Source: Candidatus Methylopumilus planktonicus
GTDB taxonomy: Bacteria; Pseudomonadota; Gammaproteobacteria; Burkholderiales; Methylophilaceae
DNA: 64,000 nt
Direction: 5' to 3'
Assembly: GCF_006364715.1 (NCBI RefSeq)
Contig: NZ_CP040984.1
Span: 434,001 to 498,000 of the forward strand
A model generated the notes under the pieces. That model worked only from the letters and a program-made list of their open reading frames with translations. It was not told where the DNA came from and ran no database searches. Shown piece after piece: positions 41,099 to 50,664 of the stretch. How positions within the stretch are numbered: position 1 is the stretch's first letter; each line of letters starts with the position of its first letter. The position numbers were made by a program, and so were the translations under genes.

Positions 41099-42043
41099 AT
41101 GATTTCAAATGAAAGCGATTCACTAGAGAGCGTTAAAAAACATTTAGCCAAGTCTTTTGAGGTGAATGAAAAGAATTTATCTCTATGGCTTAATTGGCAT
41201 GGGGAATCAGAAGGAAAATTAATTCGCTCTCACTTAGCGCTTTCTACCGGTGAAGCCTTAGGACTGTCAAAGCATACAGCAATTATTTGGGCAGTTGTTT
41301 GTGAGTTAATTCATAGCGCCTCACTTCTCCATGATGACATTTGTGACAGCGATGAAATTAGAAGGGGGAAAGTAAGTGTATGGAAAAATTTTGGTATACC
41401 CGCTGCTATATGCACTGGAGATTATTTAATAGCAGAATCCTTTAAAAAAATTACTGAAATTGAACAAGGCTGGCATCAAAATATCTTGCTAGGGTTGCTT
41501 TCAGGTACTGTGAAGGAAATTGTTTTTGGCCAATCAGGAGATCTCAGCACAAACTTCTTAAACTTAGGTTGGGAAGACTATAAGAATGTTGCTATGGCAA
41601 AAACATCACCACTTATTTGTTTGCCTATGATGGGGATGTTTAAATGTGCCGAGCTAGGTGAGCCTTATTATATTAATTTAAGAAAAATAACAGACGAAAT
41701 AGGACTTGCTTACCAAATTGTGAATGACTTGGAAAATATTTTATTAAATCAAGCTAATGAAATTCCCACAGATATTAAGTTTGAAAGAATGAATGCATTG
41801 GTAGTTTTAATTAAAGAAAAGTCTTCTGAAAAAGAAATTAATTTTCTTAAAAAAAATAAAGAAGAGCTTAAGCAATTTTTAATTTCTTCAAATATTAAAG
41901 ATGATTTAATCGATAGGATTCAATTGATATTAGTAAATATAAAAGATTCTTTACACCTTATGCCAATAGTCATAAGACCTATTATTTCTTCTCTTTGTGA
42001 AGGAATAGACAAAAAAGCTAGCCAATTTATATATGCAAAATAA
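41099..42043 (+). CDS. crtE: Geranylgeranyl diphosphate synthase
   Basis: 314 residues of the polyprenyl synthetase family. The first Asp-rich motif is L-L-H-D-D-I-C-D-S-D. The second is N-D-L-E-N instead of the usual D-D-x-x-D, a divergence that keeps only part of the metal-binding acids. It supplies C20 precursor for phytoene. The C-terminal third is unusually Lys-rich and divergent. It overlaps crtI by 11 bp, a sign of translational coupling. Confidence 0.9.
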   Translation: MISNESDSLESVKKHLAKSFEVNEKNLSLWLNWHGESEGKLIRSHLALSTGEALGLSKHTAIIWAVVCELIHSASLLHDDICDSDEIRRGKVSVWKNFGIPAAICTGDYLIAESFKKITEIEQGWHQNILLGLLSGTVKEIVFGQSGDLSTNFLNLGWEDYKNVAMAKTSPLICLPMMGMFKCAELGEPYYINLRKITDEIGLAYQIVNDLENILLNQANEIPTDIKFERMNALVVLIKEKSSEKEINFLKKNKEELKQFLISSNIKDDLIDRIQLILVNIKDSLHLMPIVIRPIISSLCEGIDKKASQFIYAK

Positions 42044-43502
42044 AAAAATAATTGTGATTGGAAGTGGTTTTGGTGGCATAGCCGCAGCCTTGCGAATGAG
42101 GGCGAAGGGCTATGAAGTGGATTTACATGAAAAATTAGATCAAATTGGCGGAAGAGCAAGGCAGTTTAGTCGAAATGGCTTTGTTTATGACGCAGGCCCC
42201 ACAGTAATTACTGCGCCTTACCTTTTTAGGGAGTTATTTGAAATATTTAATGAAGACATTGATGATTTTATTAAATTTATTCCTCTAGATCCTTGGTATC
42301 GCTTTAGATTCCATGACGGGACATTTTTCAATTATGGCCCAGATCAAGATCAGCTATTAGAGCAAATAAAAGCTATTGAGCCTAGAGACGTCAATGGCTA
42401 TCTTAAAATGCTTCAGCATGCTGAGAAAATATTTGAAGTAGGCTATCTCAAGCTTGCTGACCAGCCTTTTCATAAATTTAGCAGTTTAATTCGATATACC
42501 CCCGATATTATTAAATTAAAGGGCTATCAATCAGTTTATCAATTTGTCTCAAGCTATCTAAAACATCCAAATTTAAGGCAAGCATTCTCAATTCAGCCAT
42601 TGCTTGTTGGAGGTAACCCTTTTAATACCACTTCAATTTATGCTCTTATTCATGCGCTTGAAAAAAAATGGGGAGTATTTTTTGCCAAAGGAGGCACTGG
42701 AGAAATCATATCTCAGCTAAAGATGCTTATGGAGCGTAAGGGTATAAACATATTTCTCAATAGTGAAATTAAGAAAATTATTACTAGTGAAAAAATGGTT
42801 GAAGGTATAGAAACTGAAGAAGGCAAATTTTACAAAACTGATTATTTAATTACAAATGCAGACCCTATTTATACAAATAGTAATTTAATAGGGCGTAAGA
42901 AAATTTCGCTTCATAATAAATTTGTACAAAAAACAGCAAAGCACTCAATGGGTTTATTTGTTCTTTTCTTTGGAACAAAAGTCAAATATGACAATATTGC
43001 TCACCATACTATTTGGATGGGACCTCGTTATAAAGAATTGCTGAGCGACATCTTTGACCGCTATAAGCTATCCGAGGATTTTTCTATTTACCTTCATAGG
43101 CCAACAGCAACTGATCCTGATTTCGCACCTATAGGCTGCGATAGTTTTTATGCGCTAGTGCCAGTGCCAAATTTGAAAGGAAATATTAGCTGGAAAGATG
43201 AGGCGTCGGCATTTACACAATCTATTATTCAGGCTCTAGAGCAAACCATGATGCCAAAACTCAGAGAAAATATTTGCGAATCATTTGTTATGACCCCTGA
43301 GGATTTTTTACAGGATTACAACACACCTTTTGGCTCAGGATTTTCTATAGCGCCGTTATTTAGGCAATCAGCATGGTTTAGAACGCACAATAAAGATGAT
43401 TTATATCAGAACCTTTTTTACGTAGGTGCTGGGACTCACCCAGGAGCAGGTGTTCCGGGTGTTCTTAATTCAGCCAAGGTCATAGATAAATTGATTCCTT
43501 AA
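42033..43502 (+). CDS. crtI: Phytoene desaturase
   Basis: 489 residues. The FAD-binding N terminus is V-I-G-S-G-F-G-G-I-A-A-A, followed by G-G-R-A-R-Q-F and D-A-G-P-T-V-I-T. The C-terminal signature G-A-G-T-H-P-G-A-G-V-P-G-V is diagnostic for CrtI. It converts phytoene to lycopene in four desaturations at the membrane. Its stop is one base from the crtB start. Confidence 0.97.
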   Translation: MQNKKIIVIGSGFGGIAAALRMRAKGYEVDLHEKLDQIGGRARQFSRNGFVYDAGPTVITAPYLFRELFEIFNEDIDDFIKFIPLDPWYRFRFHDGTFFNYGPDQDQLLEQIKAIEPRDVNGYLKMLQHAEKIFEVGYLKLADQPFHKFSSLIRYTPDIIKLKGYQSVYQFVSSYLKHPNLRQAFSIQPLLVGGNPFNTTSIYALIHALEKKWGVFFAKGGTGEIISQLKMLMERKGINIFLNSEIKKIITSEKMVEGIETEEGKFYKTDYLITNADPIYTNSNLIGRKKISLHNKFVQKTAKHSMGLFVLFFGTKVKYDNIAHHTIWMGPRYKELLSDIFDRYKLSEDFSIYLHRPTATDPDFAPIGCDSFYALVPVPNLKGNISWKDEASAFTQSIIQALEQTMMPKLRENICESFVMTPEDFLQDYNTPFGSGFSIAPLFRQSAWFRTHNKDDLYQNLFYVGAGTHPGAGVPGVLNSAKVIDKLIP

Positions 43503-43503
43503 C

Positions 43504-44394
43504 ATGGAGAATAATTTATTGATGCGTAAGCATGGAAAAACCTTTTATTGGGCATCTTTTTTTCTTGATAACGTAAAAATGCAAGCGATTTACTCTATCT
43601 ATAGCTTCTGTCGAAAAATAGATGACATGGTCGACGAAGCTAAAAACTTAAATATTGCAAAAAAAAAGCTTCTCATATTTATTGATGCCTGGAATAAAGG
43701 CAAGCCTCATCCGGTCATTAATGTATTAAATAATATCCCAAAGGAAAATTGGCCGAATCAAAAGCTTGTAAAAATGTTTTTGAATGGACAGATATCTGAT
43801 ATTAAATTTGCCTCATTCAAATCAGAAAAGGCTTTAATTATTTATTGTTACCAAGTTGCAGGTACCGTTGGATTGATGGTTTGTGACATTTTTGGTGTAA
43901 AAGATAAAAAAATGAGATATTTTGCAATCGATTTAGGCATTGCAATGCAATTGGTTAATATTTCTCGGGATATTTATGAAGATAGTGCGCGAAAAAGGAT
44001 TTATCTTCCTGAGACTCTCATTGGTAAACACTCACCCGAAGACATAGCTCATCCAACAAAAAAAACTGCCGCAAAAATAGATTTAACTCGAAAAAAAATT
44101 ATTAATTTAGCTAATATTTATTTTGCTAGCGCTAGTCAGGCGATTGATCACCTTCCCCGGGGAGCAGCTCTTGCAGTTAAATTAGCTTCTGCACTCTACC
44201 AGCAAATTGGATATCAGTTAATTCAGACTCAATATCAGCACAAAGAAAAAAGGTGCTATGTAAGTAATTTTTCTAAGCTATTGATAACATTGAAGGTTAT
44301 TGCTAAATTTCTTATTACTTTTCAAGTTAAATTAAAACCGCATAATAAGAGCCTGCATAAATTTATAACTACCCTTCCAGACTGCCACTTTTAA
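43504..44394 (+). CDS. crtB: Phytoene synthase
   Basis: 296 residues of the squalene/phytoene synthase family. The two Asp-rich sites are F-C-R-K-I-D-D-M-V-D-E and N-I-S-R-D-I-Y-E-D, and R-K-R-I-Y-L-P follows the second. It condenses two GGPP to phytoene. It lies between crtI and crtY with gaps of 1 and 3 bp. Confidence 0.96.
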   Translation: MENNLLMRKHGKTFYWASFFLDNVKMQAIYSIYSFCRKIDDMVDEAKNLNIAKKKLLIFIDAWNKGKPHPVINVLNNIPKENWPNQKLVKMFLNGQISDIKFASFKSEKALIIYCYQVAGTVGLMVCDIFGVKDKKMRYFAIDLGIAMQLVNISRDIYEDSARKRIYLPETLIGKHSPEDIAHPTKKTAAKIDLTRKKIINLANIYFASASQAIDHLPRGAALAVKLASALYQQIGYQLIQTQYQHKEKRCYVSNFSKLLITLKVIAKFLITFQVKLKPHNKSLHKFITTLPDCHF

Positions 44395-44397
44395 TAT

Positions 44398-45525
44398 ATG
44401 AAACAAAAATTTGATATTGGAATTATTGGTGCTGGTTTATCTGGATTAACTCTTGGCAACTCTCTTCTTAGTAAAAAAATTAATAATTTCATTTTATTTG
44501 AAAAGGATATCAATACTAAAAGCGACAAAACATACAGCTTTTGGTCAGGACCAGGATTGATTGATATCAAAAAAAGTTTCAGTGCAAAACCTAAAAAGGA
44601 ATGGTCACAAATAGAAATTAAGGTAAAAGGTAAATCTTATAAGATTGATCTGGGCGAGTATAGATATGCATGTTATAGCTCAGAATCAATTCTTGGCGAA
44701 CTATACAAAAATCTTGCTAAAAAGGGTATTCAAGTAAGGCAGGGGCATTCAGTCAAGTATGTTAGAAAGAATCAAGATGGTTGGGAAGTCAAATTAAAGA
44801 GTAAAAAAATATTACTCAAAAATATAGTAGATAGCAGACCGAACAAAACATTTGATGATAAATATCCGTCATTGAAGCAAGTTTTTGTAGGCTCCGAAAT
44901 CATTTCGAACGAAAATATATTTGATGAGAATGTCGTGACATTGATGGATTTTGCCGAGTCTAAAAAAAATGTAATTTTTACTTATATTCTTCCATTCTCA
45001 AAAACTAAAGCATTGATCGAAACAACTTTCTTTTCTTCTGAGATAGATTTCAAAGAAGTTGAAAAGATTCATAAACTTACTTTAACGAAGTTTAATATCA
45101 AAGAAATAACAAGAACTGAAAAAGCCGTGCTTCCAATGTCACCATACATTAATAGAAAAATGAAAAATCATTACTTTAGAATTGGAAACTTTGCTGGAGC
45201 ATCAAGACCTGCTTCCGGATACGCTTTTACTCGAATCGCTCTATGGGCTCACCAAATAAAAGCAAAAAATGAATTTAGCTACGAAATGATTGCACACAAA
45301 GAAAATTATCTTACAAATTGGTTAGATAAAATCTTTCTTTCCGTTTTAAGATCTAGCCCTCAAAAAGCCCCTGAAATATTTAGGATTTTTTTTACAAAAG
45401 TCCCAACTTCATCTGCTATAAGATTTTTATCTGACCAATCACGGATATTCGATTATTTAGCAATTATTTTGAAATTACCAAAATTAGTAATGCTTAGGGG
45501 TTTGATTAACTTATATGTTAAATAA
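44398..45525 (+). CDS. crtY: Lycopene beta-cyclase
   Basis: 375 residues. A dinucleotide-binding N terminus (I-I-G-A-G-L-S-G-L-T-L-G), a Y-S-F-W block and a late F-A-G-A-S-R-P-A-S-G-Y-A-F motif are those of CrtY-type cyclases. It closes both ends of lycopene to give beta-carotene, the substrate of blh. It overlaps blh by 11 bp. Confidence 0.93.
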   Translation: MKQKFDIGIIGAGLSGLTLGNSLLSKKINNFILFEKDINTKSDKTYSFWSGPGLIDIKKSFSAKPKKEWSQIEIKVKGKSYKIDLGEYRYACYSSESILGELYKNLAKKGIQVRQGHSVKYVRKNQDGWEVKLKSKKILLKNIVDSRPNKTFDDKYPSLKQVFVGSEIISNENIFDENVVTLMDFAESKKNVIFTYILPFSKTKALIETTFFSSEIDFKEVEKIHKLTLTKFNIKEITRTEKAVLPMSPYINRKMKNHYFRIGNFAGASRPASGYAFTRIALWAHQIKAKNEFSYEMIAHKENYLTNWLDKIFLSVLRSSPQKAPEIFRIFFTKVPTSSAIRFLSDQSRIFDYLAIILKLPKLVMLRGLINLYVK

Positions 45526-46396
45526 GGTTAGAATTCACCAGTTTTTTTATTTGATATTAAGTCTTTTTTTAATATTTGTTACTCAACGAAATACAGCTTT
45601 CAATATTGCCGACGTTAATTCATCGCTAGCAATTCTATTCCTAATTATTATGTCATTGGGTGTCTCCCATGGCGCTGCTGACTCTATTGTTATATGGAAA
45701 ACTTTTCCCAGGTTTAAGTTGAAAGCTCTAGCTTTCTTAATTTATTTATTAATTGTATTTTTAGGGCTCATTCTGTGGTTTCAAAGCCCCATGATAGGTT
45801 TAGTGCTTTTACTCTTAATGTCAATGGCCCATTTTGGCCAAAGTGATCTTTCATACTTAGTTCGAGCTTCTCAAAGCATTAAGATTTCTTGGGGCTGTGT
45901 TATGACATTGCTTCCCGTCATTTTTTTTGAAAACGATGTTAAATTAATTTTCGATAGTTTAGTAGATTCAGATTTAAACCCTAAAGTATTTGAGATACTT
46001 AAATTTATTACAATTATCTTTATCGGTAGTTTTTTATTCTTACTTTACATTCATAAGGGTATTACTAAAAAAGATAAATTTATTCTTGTCCTCGAGTTTC
46101 TAGTTACAGTCATTCTCGCTAGTCTTTTAAGTCCAATTTATTGGTTTACCTTCTACTTCTGTTTTTTTCATGGCCTTAGAGCTTTAATTAATATTGGAAT
46201 TAAATCTTTTAGAGAGATAATATTCCTAATAGCTTTCACTTTGCCAGTTACCTTTTTTTCTTACTTCTTTCTTTTTCATAATTTGCAGATTAGCTATTTA
46301 ACCATCATTTTTTCTGTTTTAATGGCTCTTACAATTTCCCACATGTTCTTGCCGTTAATCAATCGTTTACTATTAAGTAACTTTAAGAATCGGTAA
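45515..46396 (+). CDS. blh: Beta-carotene 15,15'-dioxygenase, Brp/Blh family
   Basis: 293 residues with about eight membrane helices and the iron-ligand His residues in L-G-V-S-H-G-A-A-D, M-A-H-F-G-Q-S-D, F-F-H-G-L-R-A and I-S-H-M-F. It cleaves beta-carotene into two retinals for the two rhodopsins. Last gene of the rhodopsin-crtEIBY-blh operon. The low G+C and high Phe/Ile content are expected for a membrane protein. Confidence 0.94.
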   Translation: MLNKVRIHQFFYLILSLFLIFVTQRNTAFNIADVNSSLAILFLIIMSLGVSHGAADSIVIWKTFPRFKLKALAFLIYLLIVFLGLILWFQSPMIGLVLLLLMSMAHFGQSDLSYLVRASQSIKISWGCVMTLLPVIFFENDVKLIFDSLVDSDLNPKVFEILKFITIIFIGSFLFLLYIHKGITKKDKFILVLEFLVTVILASLLSPIYWFTFYFCFFHGLRALINIGIKSFREIIFLIAFTLPVTFFSYFFLFHNLQISYLTIIFSVLMALTISHMFLPLINRLLLSNFKNR

Positions 46397-46461
46397 AATT
46401 TTTGACAGTTAGCGAATCTGCTACAATCTAATTACAAACAATAACTTGCCATTTAAATATT

Positions 46462-47745
46462 ATGCTTAGCGCTCTCATTATTATTTTTGTAATAACATAT
46501 GCCGCAATTACGCTTGAACATTCGATAAAAATCAATAAGTCAGCTACTGCACTATTGGGCGCAGGATTGCTATGGACCATTTATGCGGTTTCAACAGGTG
46601 ATCATTTACTTGTGAGTCATCAATTGAGTGAGTCTATTGCTTCTACTGCAGAAATTGTTTTCTTCTTAATTGGTGCGATGACCATTGTCGAAGTCATAGA
46701 TGCGCATAATGGTTTTGAAGTGATTACATCTCGTATTAAAACTAAAAAGCTTTCACATTTATTATGGATAGTTGGGTTTCTATCCTTTTTCTTGAGTGCA
46801 GTCCTAGATAATTTAACTACCACAATCGTGATGATTTCACTTACAAGGAAACTATTACAAAAACAAGAAGATAGGCTTCTTTTTGCAGCAATGGTAGTGA
46901 TTTCTGCTAATGCAGGCGGTGCTTGGTCTCCTATCGGCGATGTTACAACGACCATGTTATGGATAGGTGGGCAGATAACATCACTAGCTATTATTAAAGG
47001 GTTGTTCTTAGCTTCATTAGCTAATCTTATTGCACCATTATTGTTCGTTAGCCATACCATGCGAGGCAAACTTATTTCATCTCAAACTAAAACATATAAC
47101 GCCTCTTCAATGCTGACTTCTAATTTTGAGCGAAATACGATGTTTTATTTAGGACTCGGTATTTTAATACTAGTGCCTGTGTTTAAAACACTGACTCATT
47201 TACCACCTTTTATGGGAATACTTTTTGGTTTAGGCTTGCTTTGGCTGGTTGGAGATTTAATACATTACAAGAAAGAAGATGCTGATAAACAGCAATTTAC
47301 TCTAGCTCACGCTTTGCATCGTATTGATATGACATCGATTGTCTTTTTCATTGGTATTTTATTGGCTGTCGCAACACTCGAGCATAGCCATATACTTCAC
47401 TCACTCTCTGATTTTTTAGATAAAACGGTGGGTCGTCAGGATTATATTGTGACGTTATTGGGATTATTGAGTGCAATTGTAGATAATGTGCCCCTTGTCG
47501 CTGCTTCAATGGGGATGTATGACTTAGCAAAATATCCAGCTGATAGTTTCTTATGGGAATTTATGGCGTATTGTGCAGGTACAGGTGGGTCGATACTCAT
47601 TATTGGTTCAGCTGCAGGTGTTGCAGCAATGGGCTTAGAAAAAATACCATTCTTTTGGTACGTTAAAAAGATTAGTTGGTTAGCTTTAATTGGTTATTTT
47701 GCAGGGATAGCTGTTTATATCACTCAATATAATCTAACTCATTAA
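46462..47745 (+). CDS. nhaD: Na+/H+ antiporter, NhaD type
   Basis: 427 residues, about 11-12 membrane helices, of the ion-transporter superfamily. Characteristic blocks are S-A-V-L-D-N-L-T-T-T-I-V and S-A-N-A-G-G-A-W-S-P-I-G-D-V-T-T-T-M in the first half, with a repeat-like I-V-D-N-V-P-L-V-A-A in the second. It exports Na+ in exchange for protons. Its place 66 bp after the rhodopsin operon suggests that light-made proton force can drive sodium export. It may also be separately transcribed. Confidence 0.95.
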   Translation: MLSALIIIFVITYAAITLEHSIKINKSATALLGAGLLWTIYAVSTGDHLLVSHQLSESIASTAEIVFFLIGAMTIVEVIDAHNGFEVITSRIKTKKLSHLLWIVGFLSFFLSAVLDNLTTTIVMISLTRKLLQKQEDRLLFAAMVVISANAGGAWSPIGDVTTTMLWIGGQITSLAIIKGLFLASLANLIAPLLFVSHTMRGKLISSQTKTYNASSMLTSNFERNTMFYLGLGILILVPVFKTLTHLPPFMGILFGLGLLWLVGDLIHYKKEDADKQQFTLAHALHRIDMTSIVFFIGILLAVATLEHSHILHSLSDFLDKTVGRQDYIVTLLGLLSAIVDNVPLVAASMGMYDLAKYPADSFLWEFMAYCAGTGGSILIIGSAAGVAAMGLEKIPFFWYVKKISWLALIGYFAGIAVYITQYNLTH

Positions 47746-47800
47746 AAATGTTGGTTTCACTTTTTAATTTTTTATGAATATCAAGAATTTCGACGCTCAT

Positions 47801-48046
47801 TCAAATCGTACTCTCAACCTCATCTATCAAAACACTTGGTTTTAATTTCAAAGCATCTGCTAGTTTAAATACAGTGAATAAGCTTGGATCTTTTTTACCC
47901 ATTTCTAAATCACTGATATAAGCGCGAGATAAATTAGCTTCTGTAGCTAAAATTTCTTGAGTTAATAATTTTGCTAACCTTCTCTTCCTTAAGGTCTTTC
48001 CAAAAGCGGCATCTAATTTAATTAATGATATCAAGATCAGACTCAA
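47801..48046 (-). CDS. XRE-family HTH regulator
   Basis: About 75-81 residues. G-K-T-L-R-K-R-R-L-A-K-L-L-T-Q-E-I-L-A and L-S-R-A-Y-I-S-D-L-E-M-G-K-K-D-P-S-L form a canonical Cro/C1 helix-turn-helix. The frame overlaps the previous HTH gene by 29 bp and only TTG starts are available, so the exact start is uncertain. The two overlapping HTH genes are probably translated as a coupled pair. Confidence 0.78.
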   Translation of the reverse strand: MSLILISLIKLDAAFGKTLRKRRLAKLLTQEILATEANLSRAYISDLEMGKKDPSLFTVFKLADALKLKPSVLIDEVESTI

Positions 48047-48278
48047 ATTGAGTAACCACAGTATTTAAATCAATATTTAATAATTCAGCATAGCGTTTTA
48101 TGACAATCTGTCTTAAGAACCCATAGGAAGTTGCACTATTTAATTCAATATCTCCTATTTGGTGGCTTGAAGAGCAGAGGGCATATGCAATATCGCCAAT
48201 ACTTTTATTTTGGGCGACTCTTGCTTGCCTTAAAATATTCCCATCGTAGATAAGTTTTGTTGGCATTATTAATTTCAT
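48018..48278 (-). CDS. Small HTH protein, third RodZ-N-like paralogue
   Basis: 86 residues. L-R-Q-A-R-V-A-Q-N-K-S-I-G-D-I-A, then I-E-L-N-S and K-R-Y-A-E-L-L-N-I-D match the layout of the proteins at 4943 and 7895. An in-frame second ATG lies four codons inside. It overlaps the XRE gene. No membrane segment is present. There is no copy of the 93-nt element upstream of this one. Confidence 0.68.
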   Translation of the reverse strand: MKLIMPTKLIYDGNILRQARVAQNKSIGDIAYALCSSSHQIGDIELNSATSYGFLRQIVIKRYAELLNIDLNTVVTQFESDLDIIN

Positions 48279-48426
48279 CTTTTGTTAATATCTTTTTATT
48301 GGCTAATAAGAGATAATTTTTTGCAAATCTAAAGGAAGAAAACCTAAAAGTTTTATTTAAATGCACCTAAACTCTCTTATTTTTTTACAATTAAGATTAA
48401 ATAATGCGCTTAATTTAATTGCAAAC

Positions 48427-48453
48427 TGCCACTTTTAAAGCACTAAATTTTAG
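48427..48453 (+). repeat. 27-bp exact repeat (copy 2)
   Basis: Identical to 6844-6870. Here it covers the last codons and stop of the PAS regulator (F-L-A-K-I-stop), which could mean that the gene's end was replaced by the repeat. Confidence 0.8.
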
Positions 48454-49150
48454 CTAAGAATTGACGTTCAGAAATTTCTTGATGGGAAATGGTGAGACAT
48501 TGGTTTTCTTTTTCATGAAAAGAGGAAATCTCTGCTATAAACCAATGTTTTTTAGATGGGGCATGACAAGGGTATTTAAATGCAAACTTTTTCCGAGGAT
48601 TTTTGGCTAGATCTCGAATTGCAGAAGCTGTTTCCCTTGCATTTTCTTTTTCCGGACCCTTGACCTTATCTAATATCTCTAGATAATTTGCACCTTCACA
48701 AAGAGCGGTCGTTTTATGTAAAGGGGGATTGCGATTAGCCGCTGCTCTCCAAGCCTCATTGACCAAAATAATGGTGCCGTCTTTATCCATGATAGCTATA
48801 CGAGGAGAGGCAAAATTTAAAGCATTACGTGCAAAAACTTCTATTTTTCTTAAGCGCTGTATTTTACTTGGTGGGTAATTTTCTACATCAACCTCAACTT
48901 CTGTTGAAGATAAATATACATAATCAGAATTTAGATTAAGCCATTGAATAAGCACAAGAAGTCGTTCGGATTCCGGCATTGTTAAGCCATTAATCCATTT
49001 TCTTGCAGTTTCCCTTGTGATTGGTTTTACTGAGCGTAAATTGAAATCATCAGAGAATTTTTGTGCAGTTGGAATGCGACCAAACTTATTCACTAAACCT
49101 GAGCGCAGAACAATAGAAAATCTTTCCAAAATATTTGCTTTGGTATTCAA
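48443..49150 (-). CDS. Transcription regulator with HTH and PAS domains
   Basis: 235 residues. The N-terminal ~85 residues hold an HTH-like segment (I-T-R-E-T-A-R-K-W-I-N-G-L-T-M-P). Residues ~105-225 look like a PAS fold (I-A-I-M-D-K-D-G-T-I-I-L-V-N-E-A-W-R), which usually binds haem, flavin or a small ligand. A single-component sensor-regulator is likely; the signal is unknown. The final codons lie in the 27-bp repeat. Confidence 0.75.
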   Translation of the reverse strand: MNTKANILERFSIVLRSGLVNKFGRIPTAQKFSDDFNLRSVKPITRETARKWINGLTMPESERLLVLIQWLNLNSDYVYLSSTEVEVDVENYPPSKIQRLRKIEVFARNALNFASPRIAIMDKDGTIILVNEAWRAAANRNPPLHKTTALCEGANYLEILDKVKGPEKENARETASAIRDLAKNPRKKFAFKYPCHAPSKKHWFIAEISSFHEKENQCLTISHQEISERQFLAKI

Positions 49151-49322
49151 AATAGTTTTTTTCTTAGATAGCCTTTATAAGTTTTAGTTACACGACTATG
49201 CGCTATTTATGGAATACAAAGGGATATTCTTTGTTACACATCTAGTTACAATTGCCACTTTATAATTGCTATTTCAATTGTGTGATTTAATTCTAATGAT
49301 CAAAAATTATGATGCTTTAGAT

Positions 49323-50579
49323 TTAGTGTGCGATGATTAACTGATCCCAGTTAGTTGTGTAGTTTCTTGATTTAAAGTTAGCTTTCATTTCCCATTCTTT
49401 TGTAATACCTTCACTGCCTAACCTTAATTTACCTTTCCATCTTTGATTGATGGTATCCATCACCCTCATACGAGAATTTGAAATTGTGTTGTTGAATAAA
49501 TTGCCTTGCACTTTATCTTTGGAAGTTAAATTACATAATGTAATACCAGCTTTTTGATAGTCAAAACCATCGCGGTAAATATAATCTAATCCCAATAAGG
49601 AAGCATTGGTTAATACTATGGTGTCATCACTTGGTTGAAATAATGGAATGTTGACTCCATTAGCATATTGTTTTTTATCATTATGGGGGCTTGTTCTTAT
49701 ATAGATATATAAAGAGGTGGCTACAGAATTTTGCTTTCTCATTCTTTCAGCAGCACGGCTGGTATATGAAGTCACAGCCTCTATGAGTTCTTGTTTGTCT
49801 CTCACTCGTCTACCAAAAGAACGGGATACGATAATCTCTTTATTAGGTTCTTCTATATCTTTTAATTCTATACACATCACGCCATTAAGTTCACGCACCG
49901 TCTTTTCAAGAACAATGCTAAATTGTTGACGTATATAGTCTGGATCTGCATGTTTTAAATCTAGGACAGATATGATGCCAAGCTGATTAAGTTTAGGCGC
50001 TAATGATCTACCAACCCCCCAAACATCAGAAACGGGAAAATGACTCATCCAGGTTTCAAGCGTATCTTCATCCATGACATTTAAATTACATACACCTTTA
50101 AACGACGGATTCTTTTTTGCAATGTGATTAGCTAATTTTGATAATGTTTTAGTAGAGCCAATACCAATAGAAACAGGCAATCCTGACCATTGCTTAATTT
50201 TAGTTTTAATTTGCTGGCCATACTTAATAAGATCTTTGGACTTGAATGAGGTTAGGTCTAAGAATGATTCATCCACGGAATAGACTTCTTGGTCAGGACT
50301 AAATTTGGATAACAATGTCATTACGCGATGGCTCATATCTAGATAGAGTGTGTAGTTAGATGAGAGAGCTGTGACATTCTCTTGCTTGGCAAACTCTTTA
50401 AGTTTAAACCAAGGTGTTCCCATTTTAATACCAAGCTCTTTAGCTTCATTAGAACGAGAGATAGCACAGCCATCGTTGTTACTTAATACCACCACTGGTT
50501 TATTTTCTAGTTTAGGATTAAACACTCTTTCACAGCTAACGTAGAAGTTATTAACATCAATAAGGGCGATGGATCTCAT
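49323..50579 (-). CDS. umuC: Y-family DNA polymerase V catalytic subunit UmuC
   Basis: 418 residues, typical UmuC length. The active-site acids are in I-D-V-N-N-F-Y-V-S-C-E-R and Y-S-V-D-E-S-F-L-D-L. It performs error-prone synthesis across damaged bases. The usual umuD partner is missing: the gene upstream is unrelated and divergent, and no LexA box (CTGT-N8-ACAG) is visible before the start. It may depend on a UmuD encoded elsewhere. Confidence 0.93.
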   Translation of the reverse strand: MRSIALIDVNNFYVSCERVFNPKLENKPVVVLSNNDGCAISRSNEAKELGIKMGTPWFKLKEFAKQENVTALSSNYTLYLDMSHRVMTLLSKFSPDQEVYSVDESFLDLTSFKSKDLIKYGQQIKTKIKQWSGLPVSIGIGSTKTLSKLANHIAKKNPSFKGVCNLNVMDEDTLETWMSHFPVSDVWGVGRSLAPKLNQLGIISVLDLKHADPDYIRQQFSIVLEKTVRELNGVMCIELKDIEEPNKEIIVSRSFGRRVRDKQELIEAVTSYTSRAAERMRKQNSVATSLYIYIRTSPHNDKKQYANGVNIPLFQPSDDTIVLTNASLLGLDYIYRDGFDYQKAGITLCNLTSKDKVQGNLFNNTISNSRMRVMDTINQRWKGKLRLGSEGITKEWEMKANFKSRNYTTNWDQLIIAH

Positions 50580-50664
50580 AGATTTATTTTACTTGAAAAT
50601 AAGCGGTTCGAGCAGGTTCGGGCGTGGGGATTTTGCTTTAATAGAATTGTGCTAAACTATTGCG

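Noticed and set aside
46620..47069. Long leftward frame inside nhaD
   Set aside because: It is an antisense shadow of a conserved membrane-protein gene with no ribosome site or domain.
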